Under the pieces are notes generated by a model, which was given only the letters and a program-made list of their open reading frames with translations, did not search any database and was not told the origin of the DNA. A stretch of DNA of 5,120 nucleotides, taken from contig JBBSJS010000054.1 in assembly GCA_038257015.1 (NCBI GenBank), forward strand, positions 1 through 5,120, read 5' to 3'. This document shows positions 1 to 5,120 of this stretch, one piece after another (position 1 is the first letter of the stretch; every line of letters begins with the position of its first letter). The stretch is from UBA920 sp038257015 (GTDB lineage: Bacteria; Patescibacteriota; Doudnabacteria; UBA920). Both the position numbers and the translations under genes were made by a program.

Positions 1-467
1 AAATAATCCTTTACTACATCATATCCTGATTCATTTTCAATTGTTTTCTGAAGAGTATCCCACCAGTAAGTTAAAATCCCGTCTTCGGCTCTTTCAATTC
101 TTTCTTCAATTTTACGAAATACATTGACTTGAATGATGGTGTTTTTATTTGTTGTAATCAATACAACCCATCGTTCTTGCGTATCTGACCAAAACCACTT
201 GCCATCGTATGTATTTATGACTGTCTCTCCAAGATATGAGCCGATCTTTACGCGCATATTTTCTTTTTGTTCGTCAGTTGTAGCAACCGCTAACAATGAT
301 TCGCACAACCCGTCTATTGCGTCAACCCATATTCCCTTGTTGGTTACAATTAGTTTTTTATCGTCGATTTGAATAGGAATTTTAGCCATGTCTTCCAAAA
401 AATTTAGACTTAATTCTTTAAAGATTATTGGATCCAATTCGGGAAGTTGAGTTATATCTATATTCAT
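1..467 (-). CDS. Hypothetical protein, C-terminus cut by window edge
   Basis: An open frame of 155 codons runs leftward from ATG at 467-465 and leaves the window without a stop, so the C-terminus is missing. The start shares its A with the TAA stop of the upstream kinase gene (TAATG), and no Shine-Dalgarno sequence is visible. Translation is therefore probably coupled to the kinase. The protein looks soluble, with no signal peptide or membrane segment. It is acidic near the N-terminus and rich in Trp/Tyr. Residues about 75-93 read as a G-S-Y-L-G-E motif followed by a D-G-K-W-F-W segment, and a charged helix rich in E/R/I follows at about 118-129. The LGxYLGE...GxWxW pattern recalls small uncharacterised families such as DUF3806, but this is from memory of the motif and not a firm match. 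Function is unknown. That it is a real gene is well supported by the long open frame and the tight junction. Confidence 0.75.
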   Translation of the reverse strand, partial: MNIDITQLPELDPIIFKELSLNFLEDMAKIPIQIDDKKLIVTNKGIWVDAIDGLCESLLAVATTDEQKENMRVKIGSYLGETVINTYDGKWFWSDTQERWVVLITTNKNTIIQVNVFRKIEERIERAEDGILTYWWDTLQKTIENESGYDVVKDY

Positions 468-970
468 TAGTATCTTTGATTAGAAAGTTTTTGAAGTATC
501 AACTTAGCCACACTATTAGCTTTCAACTTTTGAGTATCAATTATTGTTGCAGTAGGGTACTTAATTTTTTCATGTTTTTGGATATTGCTCTTGATAAGAG
601 ATTTGGAAACTTTGCCGTTTTTGTTTCGCTGTTTGATACGTTTTAGTAATTCATCTTTTGGAGCTTGTATGTGGTAAAAACTAACGTAGCACTTATGTTT
701 TTCAGCAAGTTTTAAGAATTGATTAACTATTTCATTAGAAGCAACGGTTTGCTTAAGTATTACATTAACTCTATTTTTTAGATATTCATCACACATACGA
801 TAAACAACTTTCCAGGCCAAAGCATTATCTTCTGTTCCAGTAACCAGTTTTCTGATGTCTTCTATTTCTAAAATGGCTGTGTAAGACATCTTCTTTCCGA
901 TTAGTCGTGCTACTGTCGTTTTTCCAGAACCCATAGCCCCATTTAGCAAGATAAAGTTTAATCTTTTCAT
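467..970 (-). CDS. Small P-loop kinase-like NTPase (AAA_33 / zeta-toxin-like fold)
   Basis: This is a 167-aa cytoplasmic protein with a P-loop near its N-terminus: strand LNFILLNG, then GAMGSGKTT at residues 11-19, with K17 and T18 as nucleotide and Mg-binding positions. E37/D38/R40 after the second strand sit where small-molecule and nucleotide kinases carry an acidic/arginine pair. The R-I-K-Q-R-N-K segment (about 111-117) resembles a kinase lid with arginines. Length and layout match single-domain P-loop kinases of the AAA_33, shikimate/gluconate kinase and zeta-toxin type. The substrate cannot be read from the sequence. The start at 970 is chosen over an in-frame ATG at 994 because the longer form would run through the tRNA terminator hairpin, and because a TATAAT lies 6 bases upstream of 970. 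There is no Shine-Dalgarno sequence. The stop overlaps the next gene's start by one base, so the two form an operon. Confidence 0.85.
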   Translation of the reverse strand: MKRLNFILLNGAMGSGKTTVARLIGKKMSYTAILEIEDIRKLVTGTEDNALAWKVVYRMCDEYLKNRVNVILKQTVASNEIVNQFLKLAEKHKCYVSFYHIQAPKDELLKRIKQRNKNGKVSKSLIKSNIQKHEKIKYPTATIIDTQKLKANSVAKLILQKLSNQRY

Positions 971-976
971 ATAAGT

Positions 977-982
977 ATTATA
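977..982 (-). promoter_or_regulatory. -10 box for a probably leaderless kinase mRNA
   Basis: On the minus strand a perfect TATAAT is followed by six bases (ACTTAT) and then the ATG at 970. A transcript starting about 7 bases after this box would begin on or next to the A of the start codon, so the mRNA would be leaderless, which fits the missing ribosome binding site. No good -35 box is visible at 16-18 bp; that position falls in the upper part and loop of the upstream terminator hairpin. Read-through from the tRNA transcript is the alternative source of this mRNA. Confidence 0.5.
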
Positions 983-984
983 AC

Positions 985-1016
985 AAAAAACCACCTCAGT
1001 AGTGAGATGGTTTTTT
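985..1016 (-). terminator. Rho-independent terminator after tRNA-Asn
   Basis: The inverted repeat has 14-base arms (985-998 and 1003-1016) and a 4-base loop. In leftward RNA the stem is A6-CCAUCUCA paired with UGAGGUGG-U6, fully paired with one G.U pair, and it ends in six U. In rightward RNA the same position would be an A/C mismatch, so the element is better adapted to the leftward transcript. It begins 3 bases after the CCA end of the tRNA gene and must release the tRNA precursor. It also insulates the downstream kinase gene. Confidence 0.85.
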
Positions 1017-1019
1017 GTT

Positions 1020-1094
1020 TGGCTCGGGCGACAGGATTCGAACCTGTGACCAATCGATTAACAGTCGATGGCTCTACCGCTGAGCTACGCCCGA
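1020..1094 (-). tRNA. tRNA-Asn (anticodon GUU), CCA encoded
   Basis: A full cloverleaf can be drawn on the minus strand. It has a 7-bp acceptor stem TCGGGCG/CGCCCGA, a D arm GCTC/GAGC with loop AGCGGTA, and an anticodon stem ATCGA/TCGAT around loop CTGTTAA. The variable region is TGGTC, and the T arm is ACAGG/CCTGT with loop TTCGAAT. The discriminator is G1023 (in RNA sense), and the terminal CCA is encoded at 1022-1020. The anticodon GTT lies at 1062-1060 and reads both Asn codons AAC and AAU. All stems pair perfectly, so the gene looks functional. It has its own terminator directly downstream. Confidence 0.97.
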
Positions 1095-1147
1095 ATATTC
1101 AATTGTGAATTTGTTAGGTGTTTTAATTACTCTTCAAATACTGAACA

Positions 1148-1156
1148 ATTGTAACA
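1148..1156 (-). promoter_or_regulatory. Probable extended -10 promoter of tRNA-Asn
   Basis: Read leftward this is TGTTACAAT, an extended -10 element (TGn plus TACAAT). It would start transcription near 1141 and give a 5' leader of about 47 bases before the mature tRNA, to be removed by RNase P. The -35 region is weak: TTTGAT at 17 bp, with a better TTGACG too far upstream at 1183-1178. It is the best candidate in the 1095-1274 intergenic stretch for the tRNA, but remains a reading by eye. Confidence 0.4.
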
Positions 1157-1209
1157 TAAATATTGAAAAAATCAAACCGTCAAAACAAGCTCAATAATTG
1201 TTAGATATT

Positions 1210-1238
1210 TTACCATTTAATATGAAAAGTGGTATAAT
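1210..1238 (+). promoter_or_regulatory. Promoter of the pilin operon
   Basis: A -35-like TTACCA (1210-1215, four of six matches to TTGACA) is 17 bp upstream of a perfect TATAAT (1233-1238). The -10 is preceded by TGG, which makes an extended -10. The transcript would start near 1245, about 30 bases before the first pilin ATG at 1275. The leader has no clear Shine-Dalgarno sequence. A small 4-bp TGAC/GTCA hairpin with a CGAA loop lies at 1253-1264, and its significance is doubtful. No other promoter is evident inside the five-gene chain downstream. Confidence 0.7.
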
Positions 1239-1274
1239 TAAACCAAAGCAACTGACCGAAGTCACTGAAATAAA

Positions 1275-1676
1275 ATGTTCGCCCAAACAAAAAATCGTCA
1301 ATCTGGATTTACCTTAGTTGAGATAGTTATAACTGTTTTTATCATTGGCGTAATGCTGATGTTGTATCAAGTCGCAGGTAACGCCACTAGGCACAATCAA
1401 ACTAGTGGCTATAAAGAGATGGCCTTACGAATCGCTCATAAAGAAATTCAGAATATCCGCACCACGCCATTTGCCACAATTCCTACCAGTGGAGCAATTA
1501 TTAATCCCTCTTTGGACTCATTGCCACAATCTTCAGCTTATCTTACTCGCACAGACATCGAAGAAGGTTTAGTATCAATTCAAGTTGAAGTTTTTTGGAT
1601 TAATCCAGGCGAGACAGCACAGCAAAACTTGTCACTCACAACATATATAAGTCAGGGAGGATTGGGTCAACAATGA
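1275..1676 (+). CDS. PilV/GspI-like minor type IV pilin
   Basis: This 133-aa prepilin has a short basic leader of 11 residues ending in SG, followed by FTLVEI. Prepilin peptidase would cut between G11 and F12, and the family's Glu+5 is present as E16. Residues 12 to about 34 form the hydrophobic helix that anchors the protein in the membrane and packs it in the filament core. The following helix carries A-L-R-I-A-H-K-E and IRTTPFATIP (61-70), which matches the A..E..R...Y/F..I pattern after the helix in GspI/PilV-type minor pilins. A beta segment VSIQVEVFW (about 100-108) follows, as in that class. It is the first gene of the operon, starting about 30 bases after the predicted transcription start. 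Its TGA stop lies in an ATGA overlap with the next pilin. The expected role is in the tip/initiation complex of a type IV pilus; competence or secretion filaments are the alternatives. No disulfide is possible because it has no cysteine. Confidence 0.85.
   Translation: MFAQTKNRQSGFTLVEIVITVFIIGVMLMLYQVAGNATRHNQTSGYKEMALRIAHKEIQNIRTTPFATIPTSGAIINPSLDSLPQSSAYLTRTDIEEGLVSIQVEVFWINPGETAQQNLSLTTYISQGGLGQQ
1654..1660 (+). promoter_or_regulatory. Ribosome binding site for the second pilin
   Basis: AGGGAGG lies inside the end of the first pilin gene, 12 bases before the ATG at 1673. The match to anti-Shine-Dalgarno is strong, though the spacing is on the long side. It is the clearest ribosome binding site in the window and supports the start at 1673 in addition to the ATGA coupling. 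Confidence 0.65.
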
Positions 1677-2281
1677 TTACTCATAGACAAAAACAGAAGC
1701 GAAACAAACCAAATACACTTGGCTTTACTTTGATTGAAATAGTGATTGTGCTTGGTTTAGTGTCTACATTGATGATTGTTTTGTTTACAATTTTTGAAGG
1801 TCAATTGCGGAACTTCGGTTACCAGCAAGCTCAGCTAAAAGCCACAGGCAGTTCTCGCACCGCAATGGATAGTTTAACTCGTAACATCATGCAGGCCAGT
1901 GCTGTCGATATAAACAGAACCATAAATAGTGTTCTATACACTTCTGATAGTGATGCAGTAGTCCTGCGCCTTCCATCTATGAATTCTTCATACCAAACCT
2001 TAGCTGATACCTTTGACTTTGTCACAATTTACCTTGACGGAAATAATCTCTATGAGATTGTAGAAGTTGGTTCAGGTAGTTTCCGTAAGCCGACGTTTAG
2101 ATTGTTAAGTGATTCAGTGAATTCCTTTACACTAACTTATGACAGTGCCACTATGGCCGATGTTACTAAAATAACTTTTGACATAACAACACGCACAACA
2201 ATACGCGGCGAACAGTATGTTGAGATGGAGTCATCCAATGTCGCATTTTTAAGAAATAAACCAAGAGCAGAAGATGAATAA
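1673..2281 (+). CDS. PilW/GspJ-like minor type IV pilin
   Basis: This is a 202-aa prepilin. A strongly basic 17-residue leader (H, R and several K) ends in LG, then FTLIEI. The predicted cut is G17/F18, with Glu+5 at E22. The hydrophobic core helix spans about 18-41. The globular part is mostly beta, with a D-S-L-T-R-N-I segment at 66-72 typical of the second half of the pilin helix (R/D-L-x-R-x-I/L). The C-terminus S-S-N-V-A-F-L-R-N-K (187-196) matches the ending of PilW/GspJ-type proteins, where a last strand is followed by LRN. It overlaps the preceding gene by 4 bases and the following gene by 8, so translation is probably coupled throughout. The likely role is as a partner of the neighbouring PilV-like and PilX-like pilins in the filament tip complex. 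Assignment to the class rests on motif order, not on a database match. Confidence 0.85.
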   Translation: MITHRQKQKRNKPNTLGFTLIEIVIVLGLVSTLMIVLFTIFEGQLRNFGYQQAQLKATGSSRTAMDSLTRNIMQASAVDINRTINSVLYTSDSDAVVLRLPSMNSSYQTLADTFDFVTIYLDGNNLYEIVEVGSGSFRKPTFRLLSDSVNSFTLTYDSATMADVTKITFDITTRTTIRGEQYVEMESSNVAFLRNKPRAEDE

Positions 2282-4031
2282 TAAACAACAACAAGGCTTT
2301 ATATTACTTTTTGCTATAGTCACCATGGGCATTTTACTTACCATGACTACGGCGTTTTGGGGTTACACTTCAGTAGAAATTAAATCCAGCAGAGAATCTA
2401 TTAACCAAGCTAAGCTAGTACAAATTGCCGAAGCTGGGATTGATAATGCTTTACACAAGCTCAATACAGACTTTTTCTTTTCTGGCGAGACTAATGTTAC
2501 TGTCGGAGAAGGAACCTACTCTACCGTGTTAAGTTCAATTGGTACCAACTATAAGTCTATTACAGCCACAGCATACATTCCTAACGCTACCAATCCTATT
2601 GATCAGGTTACCATTAAAGTGAATGCCGGAATTAACCTAAATGTAATTTCTTTTAACTTCGCTTTGCAAGTTGGTGAAGGTGGGGTGGTAATGGGTAGTG
2701 GTTCTCAAATCTCTGGAAACGTTTTCTCTAATGGAGACATTTCAGGAGCTGGAACAATTACAGGAGACGCTACGGTTGCCACAGGCGCTTCTCCACCATT
2801 AGACCAAAGCTGTACCACTACCAATGGTAACTTTGATTTCAATACTACGGCTAGGCGTGATGTAGGTCAGCAGTTCATACCTGCAATTACCGGCCCACTT
2901 ACTCGTGTTAGTGTATATATCAAAAAAACTGGGACTCCAGCAAACGCCAGTGTTCGTATCTTTACCGACAACGGTAGCAACACACCTACAAAAACTCAAC
3001 TTGGTACTACTGCAACTATTAACAGTTCCAATGTGACAGGTTCATATGGTTGGGTAAACTTAGCTTTTACCACTTCGCCAACTGTTACTTCCGGTACTAA
3101 GTATTGGTTAGTAATTGACAGTTCTAGTAGTGCCGCTAGTTATTATTCATGGGCTCATCAAACTTCCAATTCTTGTACGGGTCTTGGAAAATCGGTAAGT
3201 GATTGGAATGCTGGGAGCCCTTCTTGGGCAGTCACTAACAGTGATATGAACTACCGTACCTATGTCGGTGGTACCACTACCAGTTTGAGCGGTATAACTG
3301 TAAACGGTAAAGTTCGTGCTAACACTTTGAATAACTGTACTATTGGCGATGATGCTTATTATGTATTTCGTACAAGTTGCAGTGTGGGTGGAATAGCTTA
3401 CCCAGACTCTGAAGATACTCAACCTGCAACCTTCCCAATAGCTGAGGCACAATTTACAGAATGGAAGGAAGTGGCCGTTGCGGCCGGTACTCATAGTGGC
3501 AATAAAACTGTTAGCGGTACAGAAGTTTTAGGTCCGTTAGTAATTGATGGCGATCTTACGGTAAATGGAACTTTAAGAATCACTGGCCCTATCTGGGTTC
3601 AAGGTGATATTACTGTTAACAATGGCGCAACAATGACAGTAGATAACTCCATGGGTTATGCAGGAACGATGATTATTGCTCAAGACCCTGATAACCCTAC
3701 CACTAAAGGTAAGGTAATTATATATAACAATGCTAACGTGGGGGGTAATAATTACCTGGGTAGTTATTTACTTGTTGCGGGACGTTCTACTAGTGGTACA
3801 GCGATTAGACTTCAAAACAACATTACTGGGACTTCAATTTATTACGCCGACTTTGCTAACGTCACATTATCCAACAACTCAACTGCTAACCAAGTTACAG
3901 CTTATGGTTTGGTGCTATCGAACAACGTGATTGTAACCTACATCACTGGTTTCCAAAGCTCTTCATTCTCGACGGGACCGGGTGGTATTTGGGTGGCTGA
4001 CAGAGGAACTTATGTTATTACTTATGATTAA
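2274..4031 (+). CDS. PilX/GspK-like tip pilin with beta-helix and jelly-roll passenger
   Basis: This 585-aa protein has an 8-residue leader MNNKQQQG before a hydrophobic helix (9 to about 28). The +5 position is F13, not Glu, as is usual for GspK/PilX-like proteins capping the filament. The E-A-G-I-D-N-A-L segment (53-60) is typical of PilX N-termini. After a short beta domain, glycine/asparagine-rich repeats such as SGNVFSNGDISGAGTITGD (about 147-165), SGITVNGKV (339-347) and PLVIDGDLTVNGTLRITG (421-438) suggest a beta-helix resembling bactofilin or polymer-forming surface proteins. A separate domain interrupts it at about 176-333. Its QQFIPAITGPLTRVSVYI, YWLVID and final NYRTYVGG resemble the 'choice-of-anchor R'/carbohydrate-binding-like jelly rolls. 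Four cysteines (C180, C301, C355, C369) could form disulfides outside the cell. It is much larger than classical PilX (about 200 aa). The probable role is a surface-exposed tip adhesin. The start overlaps the preceding gene by 8 bases. The ligand is unknown. Confidence 0.85.
   Translation: MNNKQQQGFILLFAIVTMGILLTMTTAFWGYTSVEIKSSRESINQAKLVQIAEAGIDNALHKLNTDFFFSGETNVTVGEGTYSTVLSSIGTNYKSITATAYIPNATNPIDQVTIKVNAGINLNVISFNFALQVGEGGVVMGSGSQISGNVFSNGDISGAGTITGDATVATGASPPLDQSCTTTNGNFDFNTTARRDVGQQFIPAITGPLTRVSVYIKKTGTPANASVRIFTDNGSNTPTKTQLGTTATINSSNVTGSYGWVNLAFTTSPTVTSGTKYWLVIDSSSSAASYYSWAHQTSNSCTGLGKSVSDWNAGSPSWAVTNSDMNYRTYVGGTTTSLSGITVNGKVRANTLNNCTIGDDAYYVFRTSCSVGGIAYPDSEDTQPATFPIAEAQFTEWKEVAVAAGTHSGNKTVSGTEVLGPLVIDGDLTVNGTLRITGPIWVQGDITVNNGATMTVDNSMGYAGTMIIAQDPDNPTTKGKVIIYNNANVGGNNYLGSYLLVAGRSTSGTAIRLQNNITGTSIYYADFANVTLSNNSTANQVTAYGLVLSNNVIVTYITGFQSSSFSTGPGGIWVADRGTYVITYD
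2812..2823 (+). repeat. 12-bp direct repeat, left copy at jelly-roll edge
   Basis: GTACCACTACCA occurs here and again at 3271-3282, exactly 459 bp apart and in the same reading frame. Both copies encode Thr-Thr-Thr (181-183 here). The copy lies at the N-terminal edge of the jelly-roll-like domain, just after C180. Confidence 0.7.
3271..3282 (+). repeat. 12-bp direct repeat, right copy at jelly-roll edge
   Basis: This is the second copy of GTACCACTACCA, encoding Thr 334-336 right after the jelly roll's last strand (NYRTYVGG) and before the beta-helix repeats resume. The copy overlaps a perfect 10-bp palindrome GTGGTACCAC (3268-3277). Recombination between the two copies would remove 153 codons in frame. 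Confidence 0.7.
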
Positions 4032-4314
4032 AACAAATCTACAGAAACTTATTATTATTTCTGCTATCGTGGTTTGTGTACTTCTAACGTCTGGTGCTTT
4101 CTTCGGAACCCCTGTATATGCACAAGAATTGCCGAGCACGCCACAGGGTACTCGTTTAATAGTAGAGGAACCTGTTGGTGTAAACGACACAAGCGCAGTA
4201 AGTGGGAGTGGTAAAAGTTTAATTAGCGTTTTTACTGCTATGTTAATTCTATCTTTAATTGGTGCATACTATCTCTACCAAAAAGAACAACAGAGAAAAA
4301 ATGATAATAAATAA
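4024..4314 (+). CDS. Small exported membrane-anchored protein of unknown function
   Basis: This is a 96-aa protein. K3/K8 and the hydrophobic stretch 9-27 form a signal peptide, with likely signal peptidase I cleavage after V-Y-A (A33/Q34). A short Pro/Gly/Ser-rich extracellular linker of about 32 residues follows (34-65). A single membrane segment comes next (about 66-85, S-L-I-S-V-F-T-A-M to Y-Y-L-Y), then a charged tail QKEQQRKNDNK (86-96) that would stay in the cytoplasm. The mature protein would be about 63 aa, with its N-terminus outside. The layout resembles a cell-wall anchor end, but no LPxTG motif is present. The ATG at 4024 is preferred over an in-frame ATG at 3982 because the short form begins directly with the signal peptide. 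It also overlaps the tip pilin stop by 8 bases, like the junction before it. Its place suggests a pilus accessory role, but no family is recognised. Confidence 0.75.
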   Translation: MIKTNLQKLIIISAIVVCVLLTSGAFFGTPVYAQELPSTPQGTRLIVEEPVGVNDTSAVSGSGKSLISVFTAMLILSLIGAYYLYQKEQQRKNDNK

Positions 4315-5120
4315 TTTTGACCAGTTGGCAACAAGCCCTCTTCGGAAGCAAGCGTTATTGATTGCAGAAGCAGGTTTACAAGCTATTGCCACTGGTCCTT
4401 TTCTAAAACAAAACCTTGGTTATAACGCCAAAACCGACACGCTTTTTATTAAAGGTCAAACTTTCAAGCTAAAGCCTTACAAGCGTGTGATTGTGGTTGG
4501 GTTTGGTAAAGTTGCACTTCAAGCTGCTACTGAGTTGGAAAACATCCTAGGAGATAGAATCCACTCTGGTTTAGTTATTGATATCGTTCAAGGTAATCTA
4601 AAGCGCATTGTTTCTAAAGTAGGCACACACCCATTGCCAACTTTGGTAAATGTTACAGCTACAAAGGAAATGGTGAAAATATTGGAGACCTGCACCGAAC
4701 AAGACTTAGTTCTATGTATCGTTTCTGGTGGTGGAAGTAGTCTTCTTACATGGCCTGCCAACATGCCATCAGAACACGAACGAGATATCACCCAAAGCCT
4801 AATGAGGTCTGGAGCCAATATTCATGAACTAAATACTGTTCGCAAACATATTTCACTTGTGAAAGGCGGACAGCTAGCTAAACTAGCACATCCTGCTAGA
4901 ATTATCAGTTTGATTTTTAGCGATGTGCCAGGCAACGATATTAGTGAAGTTGCCAGTGGACCAACAGTGAAAGACAATACCACTATGTATGACGCTATGG
5001 CAATTATGGATAAGTATAAAGTTTTAGATAAGTGCAATATCGATCATTGCGGTTTTATTGAAACCCCGAAAGAAGATCTATACTTTGATAATGTTGAAAA
5101 TATTTTATTCTGTTCCTCGG
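4301..5120 (+). CDS. Glycerate 2-kinase (DUF4147/GckA family), C-terminus cut by edge
   Basis: 273 codons are visible of a family usually about 400-450 aa. The enzyme phosphorylates D-glycerate with ATP to 2-phosphoglycerate in the cytoplasm, feeding lower glycolysis. Family landmarks appear in order. They are the N-terminal helix with A-L-L-I-A-E-A-G-L, V-V-G-F-G-K (65-70, K70 in the usual GxGK), and G-T-H-P-L-P (108-113). These are followed by C-I-V-S-G-G-G-S-S-L-L (139-149), H-E-L-N-T-V-R-K-H-I-S (175-185) with V-K-G-G-Q-L-A, and S-D-V-P-G-N-D-I-S-E-V-A-S-G-P-T (207-222). The GND replaces the commoner GDD, a mild change that keeps the second acid. The C-terminal MOFRL part lies beyond the window. 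The start ATG at 4301 overlaps the preceding gene by 14 bases with only a weak purine stretch upstream, so expression probably depends on coupling. No separate promoter is evident. Family assignment is confident; the exact product (2- or 3-phosphoglycerate) is from family knowledge. Confidence 0.92.
   Translation, partial: MIINNFDQLATSPLRKQALLIAEAGLQAIATGPFLKQNLGYNAKTDTLFIKGQTFKLKPYKRVIVVGFGKVALQAATELENILGDRIHSGLVIDIVQGNLKRIVSKVGTHPLPTLVNVTATKEMVKILETCTEQDLVLCIVSGGGSSLLTWPANMPSEHERDITQSLMRSGANIHELNTVRKHISLVKGGQLAKLAHPARIISLIFSDVPGNDISEVASGPTVKDNTTMYDAMAIMDKYKVLDKCNIDHCGFIETPKEDLYFDNVENILFCSS

Noticed and set aside
133..646. Two rightward open frames (133-372 and 428-646) opposite the left genes
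   Set aside because: They are antisense to two well-supported genes, with no ribosome binding site or promoter, and unremarkable Phe/Ser-rich translations.
971..994. Longer start for the kinase at ATG 994
   Set aside because: It would add 8 residues encoded by the terminator stem and the -10 box, ahead of the well-formed P-loop strand. The ATG at 970 fits promoter position and family length better.
1101..1201. AATTGT repeated three times (1101, 1147, 1196) at about 46-49 base spacing between the divergent promoters
   Set aside because: The hexamer is expected by chance in such AT-rich DNA, and the flanking bases do not agree, so an operator array is not supported.
1253..1264. Small hairpin TGAC-CGAA-GTCA in the pilin leader as a regulatory RNA element
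   Set aside because: A 4-bp stem is too short to be stable or significant on its own, and no riboswitch or T-box features surround it.
1674..1676. UGA recoded to glycine, as in some Patescibacteria
   Set aside because: This TGA sits in an ATGA overlap with a well-supported start and ribosome binding site, at a sensible length for the family. No in-frame TGA occurs inside any recognised gene.
3982..4023. Longer start for the small membrane protein at ATG 3982
   Set aside because: It would put 14 extra residues before the signal peptide and overlap the tip pilin by 50 bases. The ATG at 4024 gives a normal signal peptide and the same 8-base overlap seen at the previous junction.
4588..5037. 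Two leftward open frames (4588-4818 and 4822-5037) opposite the glycerate kinase
   Set aside because: The plus-strand frame carries the full chain of conserved kinase motifs here; the antisense frames have no signals of their own.

Overview
The window is about 40% GC and densely packed, with gene overlaps at nearly every junction. It uses the standard bacterial code: one gene stops at a TGA that forms an ATGA overlap, and tryptophan is TGG. The type IV pilin-like operon, the beta-helix tip pilin carrying a jelly-roll domain, and the AT-rich compact layout suggest a Patescibacteria/CPR-type bacterium. That placement is an inference from style, since no taxonomic marker gene is present.

Left part, minus strand (1-1156). 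A tRNA-Asn(GUU) gene with an encoded CCA is followed by a strong hairpin terminator. Right behind it is a -10 box placed so that the next mRNA would start on or next to the AUG. This drives a small P-loop kinase-like protein (167 aa). That gene shares one base (TAATG) with a second gene of unknown function, which runs off the left edge.

Middle, 1095-1274. This is a divergent AT-rich intergenic region. It holds a probable extended -10 promoter for the tRNA (leftward) and a better one for the pilin operon (rightward, TTACCA-17 bp-TATAAT).

Right part, plus strand (1275-5120). Five genes overlap by 4, 8, 8 and 14 bases. They encode a PilV/GspI-like minor pilin, a PilW/GspJ-like minor pilin, and a large PilX/GspK-like tip pilin (585 aa) whose beta-helix-like passenger is interrupted by a jelly-roll domain. 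They are followed by a 96-aa protein with a signal peptide and a C-terminal membrane anchor, then a glycerate 2-kinase (DUF4147 family) cut by the right edge. The first three look like the priming/tip complex of a type IV pilus or related filament, with the third carrying the probable adhesive surface. The small membrane protein may be an accessory anchor. The kinase is metabolic and has no obvious link to the pilus beyond co-transcription.

The most interesting signal is a 12-bp direct repeat at the two edges of the jelly-roll domain, exactly 459 bp (153 codons) apart. It could be a trace of domain insertion, or a way to delete the domain in frame.
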